DNA of 14,032 nucleotides. It comes from Promicromonosporaceae bacterium. Lineage in GTDB: Bacteria > Actinomycetota > Actinomycetes > Actinomycetales > Cellulomonadaceae. Location: contig WRIF01000008.1 in the NCBI GenBank assembly GCA_009782865.1, positions 1 through 14,032 of the forward strand, given 5' to 3'. Both the position numbers and the translations under genes were made by a program. Below, piece by piece: positions 1 to 9,685 of the stretch (positions within the stretch are counted from its first letter, which is position 1; each line of letters begins with the position of its first letter). The notes below the pieces were generated by a model. It made no database searches. It was not told the DNA's origin and saw nothing but the letters and a program-made list of their open reading frames with translations.

Positions 1-128
1 CAGATGTCGCCAAAAGGCGTATTTTCCGTCGCCGTACCGTTATTACGCAAGGTGTCTGCGTAGTTTCCGAGGTGGCCTGCGTGCTGGCCCGCACCAGCGC
101 GCGAAAGGGCCTCCCACCTGCGGATTTA

Positions 129-183
129 CCCCGCGAAGCCAACCCCGCGAAGTTCTTCGCTGCGCTCAGATACATTCGCGGGG
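129..183. repeat. Palindromic repeat copy A with tandem half-copy
   Basis: CCCCGCGAA at 143-151 is the exact reverse complement of TTCGCGGGG at 175-183, giving a 9-bp stem. A second direct copy of its left arm, CCCCGCGAAG, lies 14 bases upstream at 129-138. The loop carries CGAAGTTCT (148-156), GCGCTCAG (162-169) and CAGATAC (167-173). All three words recur in the same order on the opposite strand inside 251-290. This looks like a repetitive extragenic palindrome family rather than chance hairpins, but membership needs a genome-wide search. Confidence 0.5.
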
Positions 184-226
184 GCTCCGAGAGCAGGGGG
201 TGGCTGGTCTTGCTGGAGGACGACGA

Positions 227-308
227 AGGGGGTCGGCCTATGTTCGGGGTCCTCACGAAGTATCTGCGCTGAGCGCAGAACTTCGTGGGGTGAACTGGCC
301 GACCCCCT
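227..308. repeat. Nested perfect inverted repeat (copy B), possible rpoBC terminator
   Basis: The outer arms AGGGGGTCGGCC (227-238) and GGCCGACCCCCT (297-308) are perfect 12-bp reverse complements. Nested inside is a second hairpin, CACGAAGT (254-261) plus TCTGCGCT (263-270) pairing with AGCGCAGA (272-279) plus ACTTCGTG (280-287), with one bulged A at 262 and a very tight loop. Read on the minus strand, the inner hairpin contains the same words as the element at 143-183. There is no U-tract after it in either direction, so if it terminates rpoBC transcription it would be a U-less terminator. No target-site duplication is seen at its edges. Confidence 0.55.
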
Positions 309-336
309 GGGTCGATTGTGCGGTTATCTCTCGCTT

Positions 337-367
337 GGTTTCGAGACGCCCTACGGGCTCCTCAACC
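337..367. repeat. REP-like palindrome directly after rpoC
   Basis: An imperfect palindrome begins GGTTTCGAG (337-345) and ends CTCCTCAACC (358-367). The centre is GCCC-TAC-GGGC (348-358), and the arms pair through GGTT/AACC and GAG/CTC with small bulges. It starts 13 bases beyond the rpoC stop codon in the direction of transcription. From memory, very similar palindromes with GGTTTCGAGAC and CTCCTCAACC ends recur between genes in Propionibacteriaceae and Nocardioides-type genomes. That link is recollection and was not searched. It may stabilise or end the rpoC mRNA. Confidence 0.45.
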
Positions 368-379
368 GGCGAGGAAGGC

Positions 380-4333
<3,954 letters not shown>

Positions 4334-4395
4334 GGTGTCCTACTTCCGTTTAGCTTTGAAAAGTTCTTGTATCTCGTCTAGGGATGTAAGCGTTC

Positions 4396-4439
4396 GGCTG
4401 GCGGGAGTCGTCACCATCGGGGGACGCCGCCCGCCGGCC
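4396..4439 (-). other. Stem-loop in the rpoB-rpoC gap
   Basis: GGCTGGCGGG (4396-4405) and CCCGCCGGCC (4430-4439) form a 10-bp stem with one wobble on the plus strand. In the minus-strand mRNA this becomes 9 bp with one C-A mismatch. It starts nine bases after the rpoB stop. The remaining bases before rpoC are relatively AT-rich (about 4340-4385), unlike their surroundings, but contain no clear -10/-35 pair. It could set the rpoB:rpoC mRNA ratio or be a chance GC-rich stem. Confidence 0.3.
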
Positions 4440-4447
4440 AAGGCGCA

Positions 4448-7400
4448 TCAGATTTCGTCGATGCCGGAGACGGAGCCCGGGCGGCCAGCCAGGTTGATGC
4501 CGAGGTCCTCTGCGACGCGGTATGCGTCCTCATCGGACTCCTTCATCTCGATCGGCGTACCGTCGGCGCTCAGCACCTCGACGTTCAAGCACAGCGACTG
4601 CATCTCCTTGAGCAGCACCTTGAACGATTCGGGAATGCCGGAGTCCGGGATGTTCTCGCCCTTGACGATCGCCTCGTAGACCTTCACGCGGCCCGGAACG
4701 TCGTCCGACTTGATGGTCAACAGCTCCTGCAGCGTGTAGGCGGCGCCGTACGCCTCCAGGGCCCACACCTCCATCTCCCCGAAGCGCTGGCCACCGAACT
4801 GGGCCTTACCGCCGAGCGGCTGCTGGGTGATCATCGAGTAGGGGCCGGTGGAGCGGGCGTGAATCTTGTCGTCCACCAGGTGGTGCAGCTTCAAGATGTA
4901 CATGTAGCCGACGGCCACCGCGTCCGGGAACGGCTCGCCGGAGCGGCCGTCGAACAGGCGGGCCTTGCCGTCCGGGCCAACCATGCGACCCTCCGGGCCG
5001 ACCATGGCGGCGTCATACGGCGTGTGCTCGGACTCCGCCTTGGCGAACTTGTCGCGCTCGGGGCGGGAGGTGGTGCCGAGCAGGCCGCGCAGCGCGGGCT
5101 CGGACAAGCCGTCGAACACCGGGGTGGCAACCGGGTTGAAGGGCTCCGACTTGGCGGCGAAGGCCGGCAGGGAGTCCTTCCAGGTGGGGTCGGCCAGGTT
5201 GGCCGCCGGCTGCTCGGGGTGGTCCACATCCCAGCCCCGGCTGGCAACCCAGCCAAGGTGGGTCTCCAGCACCTGGCCGACGTTCATTCGACCCGGAACA
5301 CCCAGGGGGTTCAGGATCACGTCGACCGGGGTGCCGTCGGGCAGGAACGGCATGTCCTCCTGCGGCAGGATCTTGGAGATCACGCCCTTGTTGCCGTGGC
5401 GGCCGGCCAGCTTGTCACCGACCGTGATCTTGCGGCGCTGGGCGATGTACACGCGGACCAGCTGGTTGACCCCGGCGGGCAGCTCGTCGCCGTCCTCCCG
5501 GTTGAACTCGCGGACCGCGATGACCGTGCCCTGCTCGCCGTGCGGCACCTTCAGGGAGGTGTCGCGAACCTCGCGGGACTTCTCCCCGAAGATGGCGCGC
5601 AGCAGGCGCTCCTCCGGGGTCAGCTCGGTCTCACCCTTCGGGGTGACCTTGCCGACCAGCACGTCGCCGGCGCCGACCTCGGCACCGATGCGGATGATGC
5701 CGCGCTCGTCCAGGTCGGCAAGCGCCTCTTCGGCCACGTTCGGGATGTCGCGGGTGATCTCTTCCGGGCCCAGCTTGGTGTCGCGGGCGTCGACCTCGTG
5801 CTCCTCGATGTGAATCGAGGACAAGCCGTCGTCCTCCACCAGGCGCTGCGACAAGATGATCGCGTCCTCGTAGTTGTGGCCCTCCCAGCTCATGAACGCC
5901 ACGAGCAGGTTGCGGCCGAGCGAGAGCTCGCCCTCATCGGTGGCGGGGCCGTCAGCGATCACGGTGGAGTGAGCGGCGTCGGGGCCGACCTCCACCCGGT
6001 CGCCCTCGGAGACGATCACCCGCTGGTTGTAGGAGGTGCCCTGGTTGGAGCGGACAAACTTCGCGATCCGGTAGCTGGTCTCGGTGCCGTCGTCGTTGGC
6101 GACCACCACCAGATCGGCGGAGACCTCCTTGACCACACCGGACTTGGTGGCGGTGACCACGTCTCCGGCGTCGATGGCAGCGCGGCGCTCCATGCCGGTG
6201 CCGACCAGCGGCATCTCGGCGCGGACCAGCGGCACGGCCTGACGCTGCATGTTCGCACCCATCAGGGCGCGGTTGGCGTCGTCGTGCTCCAGGAAGGGAA
6301 TCAGCGCGGTGGCCACGGAGACCATCTGCCGCGGGGAGACGTCGATGTACTCGACCTCGGTGGGCGGCACATCGGCGGTCTCGCCGCCGGAGACACGCAC
6401 CAGCACCCGGTCGGCGAGCAGCTTGCCCTTCACGTCGATGGGGGTGTTGGCCTGGGCGATGATCGAGCGGTCCTCGTCGTCGGCAGTGAGGTAGACGATC
6501 TCGTCCTGCACCACGCCGTCGATCACCCGGCGGTACGGCGTCTCGATGAAGCCGAACGGGTTGATGCGGCCGAAGGAGGCCAGCGAGCCGATGAGGCCGA
6601 TGTTCGGGCCTTCCGGGGTCTCGATGGGGCACATGCGGCCGTAGTGGCTGGAGTGGACGTCGCGGACCTCCATGCCGGCGCGGTCACGCGAAAGGCCACC
6701 GGGGCCGAGCGCGTTGAGGCGCCGCTTGTGCGTCAGGCCGGCCAGCGGGTTGTTCTGGTCCATAAACTGCGAGAGCTGCGAGGTGCCGAAGAACTCGCGG
6801 ATGCTCGCCACCACGGGGCGAATGTTGATTAGGGTCTGCGGCGTGATGGCCTCGACGTCTTGCGTGGTCATGCGCTCGCGGACCACCCGCTCCATGCGGG
6901 ACAGGCCGGTGCGGACCTGGTTCTGGATCAACTCGCCAACCGCGCGGATGCGGCGGTTGCCGAAGTGGTCGATGTCGTCGGTCTCGACGCGCACGTCGAT
7001 GACCTCGCCATCGCGGCTAACCCCGGCGAACGTGGCCACGTCGCCGTGCAGCGCGGCCAGGTACTTGATGGTCGCCACCACGTCCTCGAGGCGCAGCACC
7101 GACTCGGACAGCTCCCGCTTGAGCCCCAGCTTCTTGGCGATCTTGTGCGAGCCGACCTTGGCCAGGTCGTAGCGCTTGGGGTTGAAGTAGAAGTTCTGCA
7201 GCAGCTGGCGACCCGCGTCGATGGTGGGCGGCTCGCCCGGGCGGATCTTGCGGTACATGTCGATCAGGGCCTCGTCCTGCGTCTGCGGGACGTCCTTCTC
7301 CAGGGTCTCCAGCACCACCGGGTAGCTGGCGAACTCCTTGCGGATCTGCTGTTCGGTCATGCCGAGCGCCTTGAGCAGCACCGTGACCGACTGCTTGCGC

Positions 7401-8044
7401 TTGCGGTCGATACGGACGCCGACGGCGTCGCGCTTGTCGATCTCAAACTCCAGCCAGGCCCCGCGGGAGGGGATGATCTTGGCGGAGAAGATGTCCTTGT
7501 CGGACGTCTTGTCCGGGGTGCGCTCGAAGTACACGCCCGGGGAACGGACCAGCTGCGAGACAACCACGCGCTCGGTGCCGTTGATGATGAAGGTGCCGCG
7601 CGGGGTCATCAGGGGGAAGTCGCCCATGAACACCGTCTGGCTCTTGATCTCGCCGGTGCCGTCGTTGTAGAACTCGGCGGTGACAAAGAGCGGGGCGGCG
7701 TAGGTGAAGTCCTTCTCCTTGCACTCGGCAGGGGTGTACTTCGGCGGCTCAAACCGGTGGTTCGAGAAGCTCAGCTGCATGGACTCGGCGAAGTCCTGGA
7801 TCGGGGAAATCTCCTCGAAGATCTCCTCCAGTCCCGACTTGTCGGGAACCGAGCCGCCCGCGGCGGCCACACGGGCCCGCCAGGCGTCGTTCCCTAGCAG
7901 CCAGTCGAACGACTCGAGCTGCAGGCCGAGAAGGTCAGGGACCTCCAGTGGCTCATAGGTTTTGGCAAAGGAGACGCGGCGAGACGCGGTGCGATTCGCG
8001 ATGGCGTCGGCGGTGGGAGCAGAAGGGGTGCGCGAGGCAGCCAA
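4448..8044 (-). CDS. rpoB: DNA-directed RNA polymerase beta subunit, Asn at the Ser531-equivalent position
   Basis: This is the beta subunit of RNA polymerase, which forms the active-site cleft with RpoC and holds the rifampicin pocket. The open frame runs upstream to 8248. I chose TTG at 8042-8044 because it has AAGGA eight bases before it, gives the actinobacterial N terminus (M/L)AASRTPSAP, and lies downstream of two promoter candidates; this gives 1198 aa. The rifampicin region is residues 420-446. The active-site segment [12 protein letters not shown] is at 877-888, with Lys878 and Lys886 matching E. coli Lys1065 and Lys1073. The C-terminal clamp segment [19 protein letters not shown] (1084-1102) is intact. 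Odd points: Asn444 where Ser is usual, Ser465 where Pro is usual, and a tandem [14 protein letters not shown] at 1014-1027. Identity is certain; the start is very likely. Confidence 0.99.
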   Translation of the reverse strand: MAASRTPSAPTADAIANRTASRRVSFAKTYEPLEVPDLLGLQLESFDWLLGNDAWRARVAAAGGSVPDKSGLEEIFEEISPIQDFAESMQLSFSNHRFEPPKYTPAECKEKDFTYAAPLFVTAEFYNDGTGEIKSQTVFMGDFPLMTPRGTFIINGTERVVVSQLVRSPGVYFERTPDKTSDKDIFSAKIIPSRGAWLEFEIDKRDAVGVRIDRKRKQSVTVLLKALGMTEQQIRKEFASYPVVLETLEKDVPQTQDEALIDMYRKIRPGEPPTIDAGRQLLQNFYFNPKRYDLAKVGSHKIAKKLGLKRELSESVLRLEDVVATIKYLAALHGDVATFAGVSRDGEVIDVRVETDDIDHFGNRRIRAVGELIQNQVRTGLSRMERVVRERMTTQDVEAITPQTLINIRPVVASIREFFGTSQLSQFMDQNNPLAGLTHKRRLNALGPGGLSRDRAGMEVRDVHSSHYGRMCPIETPEGPNIGLIGSLASFGRINPFGFIETPYRRVIDGVVQDEIVYLTADDEDRSIIAQANTPIDVKGKLLADRVLVRVSGGETADVPPTEVEYIDVSPRQMVSVATALIPFLEHDDANRALMGANMQRQAVPLVRAEMPLVGTGMERRAAIDAGDVVTATKSGVVKEVSADLVVVANDDGTETSYRIAKFVRSNQGTSYNQRVIVSEGDRVEVGPDAAHSTVIADGPATDEGELSLGRNLLVAFMSWEGHNYEDAIILSQRLVEDDGLSSIHIEEHEVDARDTKLGPEEITRDIPNVAEEALADLDERGIIRIGAEVGAGDVLVGKVTPKGETELTPEERLLRAIFGEKSREVRDTSLKVPHGEQGTVIAVREFNREDGDELPAGVNQLVRVYIAQRRKITVGDKLAGRHGNKGVISKILPQEDMPFLPDGTPVDVILNPLGVPGRMNVGQVLETHLGWVASRGWDVDHPEQPAANLADPTWKDSLPAFAAKSEPFNPVATPVFDGLSEPALRGLLGTTSRPERDKFAKAESEHTPYDAAMVGPEGRMVGPDGKARLFDGRSGEPFPDAVAVGYMYILKLHHLVDDKIHARSTGPYSMITQQPLGGKAQFGGQRFGEMEVWALEAYGAAYTLQELLTIKSDDVPGRVKVYEAIVKGENIPDSGIPESFKVLLKEMQSLCLNVEVLSADGTPIEMKESDEDAYRVAEDLGINLAGRPGSVSGIDEI
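6707..6787 (-). other. Rifampicin resistance-determining region of rpoB
   Basis: This covers RpoB residues 420-446, aligned by eye to E. coli 507-533. Positions equivalent to Gln513, Asp516, His526, Arg529 and Leu533 have the sensitive-type residue. The position equivalent to Ser531 (Ser450 in M. tuberculosis) is Asn444, codon AAC, read from GTT at 6713-6715 on the plus strand. The position equivalent to Ser522 is Ala435. The frame is intact through the region, so this is a real substitution in the given sequence and not a frameshift artefact. Confidence 0.95.
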
Positions 8045-8151
8045 GAGGGGGGTCCTTCCCTGCAGTACGTGGGCACGCGGTCGGCTTGCGTGCACACCAT
8101 TTGACCTACCAGGGGTTGGGGTCGCGAGAGCGCACGCGAGCGCAAAGTGTG

Positions 8152-8181
8152 ATCCTAACCGATAAACCGCCGGCCTGTCCA
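8152..8181 (-). promoter_or_regulatory. Proximal rpoB promoter candidate
   Basis: On the minus strand there is a -35 TGGACA (8176-8181; five of six match TTGACA), an 18-base spacer and a -10 TAGGAT (8152-8157; four of six, a form common at actinobacterial housekeeping-sigma promoters). The predicted start is near 8145, leaving a leader of about 100 bases before the rpoB TTG. This is the better of the two candidates here. Confidence 0.65.
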
Positions 8182-8192
8182 GGCTGGCGCGT

Positions 8193-8220
8193 AGGGTAAC
8201 GGGAACTTGTCGTCGGTCAA
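8193..8220 (-). promoter_or_regulatory. Distal rpoB promoter candidate
   Basis: On the minus strand there is a -35 TTGACC (8215-8220; five of six), a 16-base spacer and a -10 TACCCT (8193-8198; three of six, keeping the first TA and last T). It lies about 40 bases upstream of the proximal candidate, so the two could act in tandem. Confidence 0.45.
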
Positions 8221-8349
8221 GTGGTGGGCGGGGGGTGTTTCGCGGCAACGGCGCGCGATGCGCGGCGTCCGTGGCCCGGCGGAATTCGGCCAGTGTGGTT
8301 CGGGCCGGTGAGGGTCACTCGAACCATCGGGCCGGGGGCCGGCGCAGAC

Positions 8350-8394
8350 GCCGAGGCCCCGCTCCCCCCTTGCGGGCAGGAACGGGGCCTCGGC
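8350..8394 (-). terminator. Strong hairpin between rplL and rpoB
   Basis: GCCGAGGCCCCG (8350-8361) and CGGGGCCTCGGC (8383-8394) are perfect 12-bp reverse complements around a 21-base loop. The stem starts 33 bases after the rplL stop. No U-tract follows on the minus strand, so it may be a U-less terminator, a partial attenuator, or a processing site like the one known between rplL and rpoB in E. coli. Which of these applies cannot be told from sequence alone. Confidence 0.6.
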
Positions 8395-8427
8395 TGTTCG
8401 GTGATCAGCGGGCTGGGCCCGCGGTCA

Positions 8428-8814
8428 TCACTTGAGCTCGACGGTGGCGCCGGCGCCTTCCAGCTGGGCCTTGGCGGCCTCGGCGACATCCTTGGCGGCA
8501 CCCTCGAGGACGGGCTTGGGGGCACCGTCAACGAGGTCCTTGGCCTCCTTCAGGCCGAGGGAGGTCAGGGCGCGCACCTCCTTGATGACCTGGATCTTCT
8601 TGTCGCCGGCGGCAACGAGGACGACGTCAAACTCGTCCTTCTCCTCGGCGGCGGGGGCGTCGCCGGCGGGGCCGGCGGCGGCGACGGCCACGGCGGCCGG
8701 GGCGGCGGCGGTGACGTCGAAGGTCTCCTCGAAGATCTTGACGAAGTCAGACAGTTCGATCAGGGTCATGCCCTTGAAGTGTTCGATGAGCTCTTCGTTG
8801 GTGAGCTTAGCCAT
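8428..8814 (-). CDS. rplL: 50S ribosomal protein L7/L12
   Basis: This is the acidic stalk protein that binds L10 as dimers and recruits translation GTPases. It is 128 aa, normal for the family. The order is an N-terminal dimerisation and L10-binding domain (about 1-33), an Ala-rich flexible hinge (about 34-58) and a C-terminal factor-binding domain (about 60-128). The C-terminal domain includes the conserved helix [20 protein letters not shown] (77-96) and GAPKPV (97-102). The start is ATG at 8812-8814 with AGAGGAA seven bases upstream. It lies 83 bases after rplJ, in the usual order, with short hairpins in between (GCGTC/GACGC at 8884-8897, right after the rplJ stop). Confidence 0.99.
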   Translation of the reverse strand: MAKLTNEELIEHFKGMTLIELSDFVKIFEETFDVTAAAPAAVAVAAAGPAGDAPAAEEKDEFDVVLVAAGDKKIQVIKEVRALTSLGLKEAKDLVDGAPKPVLEGAAKDVAEAAKAQLEGAGATVELK

Positions 8815-8897
8815 GGTGGCGTTCCTCTCAGGTTTTGCTTCGGTCAGAAGCGGGAATTGGGTTGGTGGTTTGCTGCTGTCTGGGCGTCAGGCGACGC

Positions 8898-9419
8898 TCA
8901 GGCGGCGGCTTCCTGCTTCTGACGCAGGGCATCGATGGCGCGGGCAGCGCCGGAGGTCTTGGCGGCGAACATGCAAGCGGCCATGGACATCTTGGCCTTC
9001 ATTGCACCCGCGGCCTTGGCCAGGAGTACCTCGCGCGACTCGAGGTCGGCGAGCTTGTTGATCTCCGCAGCGGTCAGGAAGGCGCCGTCGAGGACACCAG
9101 CCTTGATGATCAGTGCGGGGTTCGCCTTGGCGAAGTCGCGCAGACCCTTGGCGGTTGTGACCGGGTCACCGGTCACAAAGGCCACGGCGGACGGGCCCTT
9201 GAGGTCGGCATCGAGTCCTTCGATGCCGGCCTCCTTGGCCGCGATCAGGGTTAGCGTGTTCTTCACCACGGCGTAGTTTGCGTTGCCGCTGAGCGACCGG
9301 CGCAACTCCTTGAGCTGCGCGACGGTGAGCCCGCGGTACTCGGTCAGCACGGCTGCGTTGGAACCGCGGAACAGGTCCGCGAGTTCTGCAACAGCTGCTG
9401 CCTTGTCCGGCCTCGCCAT
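8898..9419 (-). CDS. rplJ: 50S ribosomal protein L10
   Basis: L10 anchors the L7/L12 dimers to 23S rRNA at the stalk base and, in many bacteria, represses its own mRNA. The 173 aa product has the usual N-terminal rRNA-binding region, with [16 protein letters not shown] at 26-41 and a VVKNTL motif at 51-56, and an Ala/Lys-rich C-terminal helix that binds L12. The open frame extends nine codons upstream, but I start at ATG 9417-9419 because GGAAGGA lies five bases before it and would otherwise be coding. It is preceded by a long structured leader with an intrinsic terminator, consistent with L10-type autoregulation, and is followed by rplL. Confidence 0.99.
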   Translation of the reverse strand: MARPDKAAAVAELADLFRGSNAAVLTEYRGLTVAQLKELRRSLSGNANYAVVKNTLTLIAAKEAGIEGLDADLKGPSAVAFVTGDPVTTAKGLRDFAKANPALIIKAGVLDGAFLTAAEINKLADLESREVLLAKAAGAMKAKMSMAACMFAAKTSGAARAIDALRQKQEAAA

Positions 9420-9641
9420 GGCAATCCTTCCGTTAGGGAAGACCATCCGGCCTCAGCGGGCTCCTCGCAACAAAAAAGCCCCGCGCAGGCGGGGCTTGGG
9501 GGCTGCTCGCTTGCGCGGCTGGCCCTGCGGCTCGTACCTGCGCTGGCCCCCTGCGGTGAGGAACTTCGGCCTTCTCGCCTCCGCCCTGGGGAACCAGGGC
9601 GACGACGGTCGGGCGACCGGCGGTCTTTGGTGACCCGCCGA
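9420..9641 (-). promoter_or_regulatory. Structured leader of rplJ (L10-leader type)
   Basis: About 215 bases separate the predicted rplJ promoter from its start codon. In transcript order the leader holds a small CGGTC/GACCG hairpin (9606-9619), a perfect 8-bp hairpin CGCCCTGG/CCAGGGCG (9582-9601), a region with three CGCAGG motifs (about 9523-9555), an intrinsic terminator (9476-9497) and the ribosome binding site. CCTGCGC at 9537-9543 can pair with GCGCAGG at 9483-9489 inside the terminator stem, so a mutually exclusive antiterminator is possible. The position in front of rplJ fits the known L10 leader that binds the L10-L12 complex. I did not match a covariance model, so family membership is inference. 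Confidence 0.65.
9472..9497 (-). terminator. Intrinsic terminator/attenuator upstream of rplJ
   Basis: The plus strand has AGCCCCGC (9477-9484), loop GCAG (9485-9488) and GCGGGGCT (9489-9496), preceded by a run of A from 9472. On the minus strand this is a GC-rich 8- to 9-bp stem followed directly by six U residues, the clearest factor-independent terminator in the window. It sits 52 bases before the rplJ ATG and downstream of the predicted rplJ promoter, so it must act as an attenuator rather than a simple end to the MATE transcript. Confidence 0.85.
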
Positions 9642-9670
9642 ACTGTACCCGACCCCGGCCCGCTGGCCAA
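9642..9670 (-). promoter_or_regulatory. rplJL promoter candidate
   Basis: On the minus strand there is a -35 TTGGCC (9665-9670; four of six), a 17-base spacer and a -10 TACAGT (9642-9647; four of six). The predicted start is near 9635. It lies in the short gap right after the MATE stop codon, placing the whole structured leader in the transcript. Confidence 0.6.
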
Positions 9671-9685
9671 ATCCCCTTGGGCGCG

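Larger units (their letters stand above)
1..379. other. Gene-free region downstream of rpoC
   Basis: This stretch lies beyond the rpoC stop codon and no convincing gene is seen on either strand. It holds three palindromic structures, listed separately: a hairpin with a tandem half-copy (129-183), a nested inverted repeat (227-308) and a REP-like palindrome just after rpoC (337-367). Any of them could act in transcription termination or mRNA 3'-end stability for rpoBC. The first 60 bases hold only weak hairpins (CGCC-AAAA-GGCG near 8-19) and no confident promoter. In many actinobacteria the rpsL-rpsG-fusA operon follows rpoC, so a promoter for it may lie here or beyond the edge, but that is inference. 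Confidence 0.7.
8045..8427 (-). promoter_or_regulatory. rplL-rpoB intergenic control region
   Basis: These 383 bases hold no convincing gene; the open frame continuing upstream of rpoB to 8248 runs through both promoter candidates and is not expected to be translated. In transcription order it holds a 12-bp hairpin (8350-8394), a GC-rich spacer, two tandem promoter candidates (8193-8220 and 8152-8181), a leader of about 100 bases, and the rpoB ribosome binding site (AAGGA at 8053-8057). The layout suggests that most rplJL transcripts end or are processed at the hairpin and that rpoBC is mainly driven by its own promoters, as described for mycobacteria. Confidence 0.7.

Noticed and set aside
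1..60. Promoter for a gene beyond the low-coordinate end (minus strand, TTGCGT and GAAAAT boxes about 18 bases apart)
   Set aside because: The match to consensus is weak and the target gene is outside the window, so it cannot be supported.
72..272. Possible small plus-strand gene of 66 codons downstream of rpoC
   Set aside because: It runs through the palindromic repeats, lacks a convincing ribosome binding site and has no recognisable protein features.
4334..4395. Internal rpoC promoter in the AT-rich part of the rpoB-rpoC gap
   Set aside because: No -35/-10 pair with acceptable spacing could be found; the AT-richness may simply favour translation initiation.
4859..6832. Open frame of 657 codons on the plus strand, antisense to rpoB
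   Set aside because: Same antisense artefact; the low-complexity translation has no family resemblance and no ribosome binding site context was found.
8045..8248. Upstream extension of rpoB adding 68 codons
   Set aside because: It contains both rpoB promoter candidates and has no conserved residues. The TTG at 8042-8044 has a good ribosome binding site and gives the normal N terminus.
9420..9446. Upstream extension of rplJ by nine codons
   Set aside because: It would make the GGAAGGA ribosome binding site coding; the ATG at 9417-9419 fits the family.
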